64,000 bases of DNA, taken from the NCBI RefSeq assembly GCF_001640805.2, contig NC_066844.1, forward strand, positions 7,038,053 to 7,102,052, read 5' to 3'. Positions within the stretch are counted from its first letter, which is position 1. The number at the start of each line of letters is the position of its first letter. Shown in pieces: positions 62,001-64,000 of the stretch. The position numbers and the translations under genes are program-made. The notes under the pieces were generated by a model. That model ran no database searches. It saw only the letters and a program-made list of their open reading frames with translations, and was not told where the DNA came from. The stretch comes from Lates calcarifer. Taxonomy: Eukaryota; Chordata; Actinopteri; Centropomidae.

Positions 62001-64000
62001 TGGTACAAAGATGGAAATGAGGTATGTAGTCATTATCTAGCATATAGATTTGGAGGTCACCACAGTAATATAGCCGAAGACGTATTGAGGATCTCCTATT
62101 TATATATGTCAGACCTTCATATAATCAAACTTTATGTGTTAATATGTTTCTTTCCAGATTAAATCATCTGAGGGTATAACCATTTCACAAGAGGGAAGTT
62201 TCCACAGGCTGAAAATTCACAAAGTCACAGAGGAATTTGCTGGGAAATATAAATTTGAAGCAGATGGAAGAAAAACAGAGGCCTTGATTGTTGTTGAAGG
62301 TAAAATTTTTTTCCTCATGAAAATTACCTCCTTACATCATTCATTAGACTGTGCCTACAGTATACGGTCATAATGAAAACAGATTTTTAAGAGTACTGCA
62401 TATTAATCTAAAGTTTACATAATTAGATGCATGAAAGACACTGTTTCAATCTATCTGTATGTTTTTGTCAATCGTTTTAGATCCACCCCGGTTTGATAAT
62501 GAGGAATTGGAAGCATTTAAAACTCCTGTGACAGTGAAAAAAGGACACAAAGCTACCTTCAAAGTACCTTATATTGGACGAGACCCTATAAAAGTTCAGT
62601 GGTACCTTGAGGGTGAAGAGCTTTCTGACGACTCAAATATCAAAATTGAGCACTCAGATGGGTGCAGCCGTTTGCTTCTTACCAAGCTGCAGCGCAAAGA
62701 CAGTGGTGAAGTCAAGATAAAACTCAAAAATGAGTTTGGCACTGTTGAGGCCCTCAGCCAGCTTGTGGTACTCGGTATGTATAAGAAAGACTCAGTGAAA
62801 ACTACATTTTGTTACACTTTGGCAAATGCATTCAGCAAGGACTAATGTTCTGTATGCTATTTTGTTTTGTGACAGATAAACCTACTCCTCCAATGGGACC
62901 TTTGGAGATTGTCGAGGCTTCCTCCTCCACTATTGAATTCAAGTGGAGACCTCCAAAAGACAGCGGTGGCTGCAAGATAGCAAACTATATTCTTGAGCGA
63001 CAGCAAGTTGGTCGCAACACCTGGAAGAAGGTGGGACCAATAGGTCCAGAGGCCAAATACAAGGACAGTGATGTAGATCACGGCAGGAGGTACTGCTATC
63101 GCATCAGAGTGGAGACTGAAATGGGCACCAGTGAGCTGATGGAAACGGAGGACATTCAAGCTGGTACAAAAGGTAAACTCAAATTGAAACGATCAAATTG
63201 TGTGTAAAAAAAAAAAAAAAAAGCCTTTTAAGTACAGGCCTGGTCACAGTAACATTGAAACTGTGAAATCACTTAATTTCAATGGAATTGCTGCCATCAG
63301 GTCATTCTTTTGCAAATGTTTTTAATTTAAAAACCTTTGATGAACTTCATAACACTGACCAACAGCAACTGTCTTGACAGTGGTGACATTTGAGGTAACA
63401 AAGTGTAGCTTTTCGAGCTGATTTGCCCTATCCAGCTTCATTTAACCCTCCTTGCATTGCCGACCAGGCCTTAATTCCACACAAAAAGTCTTTAAATTTC
63501 AAAAAGTTCCACATGAAGGTTTCAACATGTTGTGAAGTTACAATATTAATCCGACTTTTGGTTAGTGTACTGAAAATTTGACTATTTTTAGACAGAAATG
63601 ATCACAGATTCCAATTTTTTGTGTATACAGCATACCCTGGACCTCCATCAACACCAAAGGTTGTCAGTGCCTTCAAGGACTGCATCAACCTCTCCTGGTC
63701 TCCTCCTTCCGACACTGGAGGAACCAATATTCTGGGATACAACCTTGAGAAACGCAAGAAGGGCAGCAACCTGTGGGGCCAAGTCAACCCACCTGAGGAG
63801 ATGATCAGAGGTTACTCTACTATTCATCCATTATTTCTGTTTAATAATGTTATGACAGCCTGTGACAACACACTGGTGAATGTCTGATGATTTGTAGCGG
63901 TCATTCCTGTATTGCATAGGTATGGAGCATGATATACTGTTTCTATGTGTCCTATACAGCAAAGGGATTTGCTGTCAAGGACGTGGTTGAGGGCATGGAG
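47524..64000 (+). CDS. igfn1: igfn1, Ig-like and FN3 domain-containing protein 1 (5' part, cut by window edge)
   Basis: Nineteen coding exons in a single consistent frame give about 1,113 residues before the window ends. Domain order: basic leader and conserved VMITQFMEELPEG block (about 1-55), Ig 1 (about 56-137), basic/charged linker, IGFN1-specific WEILL..DYERICAEYG block (about 178-208), Ig 2 (about 226-319), Ig 3 (about 320-410), low-complexity exon (411-660), linkers (661-753), Ig 4 (754-842), Ig 5 (843-940), FN3 1 (941-1039), FN3 2 (1040 on). Most Ig domains lack one or both canonical cysteines, as expected for cytosolic I-set domains. Known biology: mammalian IGFN1 is a Z-disc protein of skeletal muscle that binds the KY protein, filamin C and eEF1A1. 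Paralogues exist in fish, so this may be one of several copies. Confidence 0.88.
47573..53152 (+). other. igfn1: igfn1 intron 1
   Basis: A 5.6-kb intron bounded by gtaagt and tcatcag. It holds a poly-A run near 48253-48270 and, near 50260-50320 and 50895-50985, two fragments resembling the 3' tails of fish SINE/LINE repeats (ctgtaaagcactttgtaact). No other exon recognised. Confidence 0.7.
53153..53272 (+). CDS. igfn1: igfn1 exon 2, conserved N-terminal block
   Basis: 120 nt, phase 1 in and out. It reads GIRKKSKVPGVMITQF, then MEELPEGMSTPDFTRKP and IALTIQEG. The PGV-x-I-x-Q...EE-x-PEG...STPDF pattern is the N-terminal signature of IGFN1 and leads straight into the first Ig domain. Confidence 0.93.
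53564..53738 (+). repeat. tRNA-derived SINE, degenerate
   Basis: gcactgtagcttaaatggta and ggttggtgattcagttctcc are decayed A-box and B-box regions of a tRNA-like head. The downstream tgtccttgggcaagacactg is the familiar body of a common fish SINE. It lies in intron 2 of igfn1. The promoter boxes are mutated, so it is not an active tRNA gene. Confidence 0.65.
54244..54386 (+). CDS. igfn1: igfn1 exon 3, first half of Ig 1
   Basis: 143 nt, phase 1 in, phase 0 out. It reads GKYAVFKAKIVGTPTPTVTW and continues through the C/D strands to SQEHTLE. The Trp of TVTW is the Ig core tryptophan. The usual B-strand cysteine is replaced (VFKAKI). Confidence 0.93.
54503..54602 (+). CDS. igfn1: igfn1 exon 4, second half of Ig 1
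   Basis: 100 nt, phase 0 in, phase 1 out. It contains the Ig F-strand signature EDADTYKCFATNEYGRA followed by the G strand CTVVLNVIA. The D-x-Y-x-C pattern is the Ig hallmark. Confidence 0.93.
54744..54788 (+). CDS. igfn1: igfn1 exon 5, short linker
   Basis: 45 nt, phase 1 in and out, reading VGFSKTKELQKSQGE. Being symmetric and a multiple of three, it could be skipped without a frameshift. Confidence 0.8.
55801..55834 (+). CDS. igfn1: igfn1 exon 6, 34-nt linker
   Basis: Acceptor cttcctcag, donor CG|gtgagt. It reads DAADLRKKLKK, phase 1 in, phase 2 out, matching exon 7. Lys-rich. Confidence 0.8.
55928..56111 (+). CDS. igfn1: igfn1 exon 7, IGFN1-specific linker block
   Basis: 184 nt, phase 2 in, phase 0 out. 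It reads EKVWEILLSAEKKDYERIC, then AEYGITDFRGMLKRLTEMK and REREEEIAE. This block between Ig 1 and Ig 2 is a recognisable IGFN1 hallmark and resembles the M-motif-like linker of myosin-binding proteins. A helical end is predicted from the E/K/R run. Confidence 0.93.
56233..56346 (+). CDS. igfn1: igfn1 exon 8, first half of Ig 2
   Basis: 114 nt, phase 0 in and out. It reads FVTHINTLKHIEVSDDDC, then ATIELDMDLKDPSSKIFLYK. The core Trp is replaced by Leu-Tyr (FLYKDG). Confidence 0.9.
56440..56608 (+). CDS. igfn1: igfn1 exon 9, second half of Ig 2
   Basis: 169 nt, phase 0 in, phase 1 out. It reads DGVMVPFTKEEGEGMKHSL, and later KLGSEDAGLYSVDVEGV, the F-strand D-A-G-x-Y motif without a cysteine. 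Confidence 0.93.
56827..56853. repeat. (TC)n microsatellite upstream of the exon 10 acceptor
   Basis: About thirteen TC units on the + strand, 30 nt upstream of the AG. It may act as part of the polypyrimidine tract for igfn1 exon 10. Confidence 0.9.
56884..57156 (+). CDS. igfn1: igfn1 exon 10, Ig 3
   Basis: 273 nt, phase 1 in and out, one whole Ig-like domain: ALFQCVLTAPMNEIKWCGK near the B/C strands and DAGIYAAVAGIKSCNAWLIV at the F/G strands. There is a B-strand Cys, a core Trp and no F-strand Cys. Confidence 0.93.
57337..58086 (+). CDS. igfn1: igfn1 exon 11, 750-nt low-complexity exon
   Basis: Phase 1 in and out. It begins ADKDPANKGKKAARKT, then a charged Ala/Glu/Lys/Arg helix (KEQQERYQKEMEEKLEIAKK, then alternating AEAEAARKAEAEAK), then a Gly/Ala-rich tract with GGAGGEGG-like units, then acidic FEGDEEYDSFENSDEELEG, then a Gly/Glu-rich tract ending RKHKKRIRDGPLVPDTEI. 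A long Gly-rich insert between Ig domains is known for IGFN1, though its sequence is poorly conserved. The nucleotide sequence is a GGN-rich imperfect minisatellite, so its length may vary between alleles or assemblies. Confidence 0.88.
58613..58720 (+). CDS. igfn1: igfn1 exon 12, Lys/Glu linker
   Basis: 108 nt, phase 1 in and out. It reads GDNIDEETTNQQGEKSGKK, then GKRPKKKNVEVEEPVVV. The basic patch GKKGKRPKKK could be a nuclear-localisation-like or nucleic acid/actin-binding patch. That is inference only. Confidence 0.75.
58861..59394 (+). mobile_element. deleted Tc1-like transposon
   Basis: The terminal repeats CACTACCAGTCAAAAGTTTT at the left and, inverted, CACTACCAGTCATATGTTTT at the right lie between TA dinucleotides, the Tc1/mariner target site. 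Inside, 59099-59290 encodes SPELNHMELVWDELDRR and downstream STVERMSQMRR, the C-terminal end of a Tc1 transposase (normally SPDLNPIE-like, holding the last catalytic acid). Most of the transposase is missing and a TA palindrome occupies the middle. It lies in igfn1 intron 12. Confidence 0.85.
58949..59062. repeat. TA-rich palindrome inside the Tc1 relic
   Basis: ggttcaaagtaactggcaga at the left is repeated as tctgccagttactttgaacc at the right, with only TA-repeat sequence between. The region is a near-perfect 110-bp palindrome and a likely replication-slippage hot spot. Confidence 0.9.
59400..60430 (+). other. igfn1: igfn1 intron 12, remainder
   Basis: AT-rich intron sequence with no recognised exon, apart from the open 60378-60401 piece described with exon 13. 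Confidence 0.5.
60435..60605 (+). CDS. igfn1: igfn1 exon 13, Gly/Ser/Ala linker, acceptor uncertain
   Basis: 171 nt if the acceptor is the weak ctgaaaag at 60434. The frame reads KNREASGASGDNGTGPAASS, then DESAENGVRADGGEPSAAGK and RSGRARQGPLIEETVS, leaving on a phase-1 gtaag donor. The 3' end and frame are convincing because RARQGPLIEETVS parallels the exon 11 end (RDGPLVPDTEI). The other AG at 60444 gives the wrong phase after exon 12, so an additional small exon is another possibility. Confidence 0.65.
60606..61896 (+). other. igfn1: igfn1 intron 13
   Basis: Contains a long GT microsatellite (60984-61032). No exon recognised. Confidence 0.6.
60984..61032. repeat. (GT)n microsatellite
   Basis: About 24 GT units with one A interruption, in igfn1 intron 13. 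Confidence 0.95.
61897..62021 (+). CDS. igfn1: igfn1 exon 14, first half of Ig 4
   Basis: 125 nt, phase 1 in, phase 0 out. It reads DPGVHFHAGLSDCKAIIGE, then AALLECKLSSEDCKGIWYK and DGNE. The B-strand Cys (LLEC) and core Trp (GIWYKDG) are clear. Confidence 0.93.
62158..62299 (+). CDS. igfn1: igfn1 exon 15, second half of Ig 4
   Basis: 142 nt, phase 0 in, phase 1 out. It reads IKSSEGITISQEGSFHRLKI, then FAGKYKFEADGRKTEALIVV. The F strand has Phe in place of Cys. Confidence 0.93.
62481..62774 (+). CDS. igfn1: igfn1 exon 16, Ig 5
   Basis: 294 nt, phase 1 in and out, a complete Ig domain: DPPRFDNEELEAFKTPVTV, then core IKVQWYLEGEEL, then KDSGEVKIKLKNEFGTVEA. It has no canonical cysteine pair. 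It resembles Ig domains just before FN3 modules in titin and myosin-binding protein C. Confidence 0.95.
62876..63172 (+). CDS. igfn1: igfn1 exon 17, FN3 1
   Basis: 297 nt, phase 1 in and out, one FN3 module: DKPTPPMGPLEIVEASSS, then the core FKWRPPKDSGGCKIANYILE, and the C-terminal GRRYCYRIRVETEMGTSE. The W-x-PP-x-D-x-GG and Y-x-x-R-V signatures are both present. Confidence 0.95.
63173..63630 (+). other. igfn1: igfn1 intron 17
   Basis: Short intron with a poly-A run around 63207-63222. Nothing else seen. Confidence 0.7.
63631..63810 (+). CDS. igfn1: igfn1 exon 18, first part of FN3 2
   Basis: 180 nt, phase 1 in and out. It reads AYPGPPSTPKVVSAFKDC, then INLSWSPPSDTGGTNILGYN and LEKRKKGSNLWGQVNPPEE. 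The W-SPP-x-DTGG motif is the FN3 N-terminal half. Confidence 0.93.
63960..64000 (+). CDS. igfn1: igfn1 exon 19, partial at window edge
   Basis: The acceptor cctatacag at 63959 is followed by 41 nt reading AKGFAVKDVVEGME in phase 1, a typical FN3 mid-domain sequence. The exon is cut by the end of the window. Confidence 0.85.

Overview
The window looks like a piece of a teleost fish genome, most likely a spiny-rayed (acanthomorph) fish. It is AT-rich, with long introns bounded by GT..AG, short exons and many interspersed repeats of kinds I recognise from fish genomes: a Tc1-like relic, a piggyBac-type element, a tRNA-derived SINE and several high-copy short repeats. Nothing bacterial is present: no operons, no rRNA and no CRISPR.

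The one gene that can be named with confidence is igfn1 (immunoglobulin-like and fibronectin type III domain containing 1), on the + strand from about 47.5 kb to the right edge, where it is cut off. Eighteen complete coding exons and the start of a nineteenth were read with consistent splice phases, about 1,113 codons in all. In order they encode a short basic leader, the conserved IGFN1 N-terminal block, one Ig domain, the IGFN1-specific WEILL..DYERICAEYG linker, two more Ig-like domains, a 750-nt low-complexity exon (Ala/Lys/Glu helix, then Gly-rich, then Gly/Glu-rich), two or three linker exons, two Ig domains and two FN3 domains. It is a cytosolic, sarcomere-associated protein of striated muscle.

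The left part (1-34 kb) is mostly intron or intergenic DNA with weaker, unnamed coding evidence. A small minus-strand gene (6139 down to 2477) has a clear first exon and CCAAT-box promoter, plus four downstream exons whose frames almost, but not perfectly, chain together. Its probable 3' UTR contains a perfect 71-bp inverted repeat. On the + strand, short exon-like segments at 1413, 17701, 26588, 27173 and 33842 are open, bounded by splice-like sites and phase-compatible. They may belong to one large unnamed gene in whose intron the minus-strand gene would be nested. Two of the exon-like segments sit between long inverted repeats.

The region from 34 to 47 kb holds a large foldback element and a high-copy fish repeat but no convincing gene. 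The 47.6-53.1 kb stretch is igfn1 intron 1. All gene calls rest on reading splice sites and frames by eye; no alignment or RNA evidence was available.
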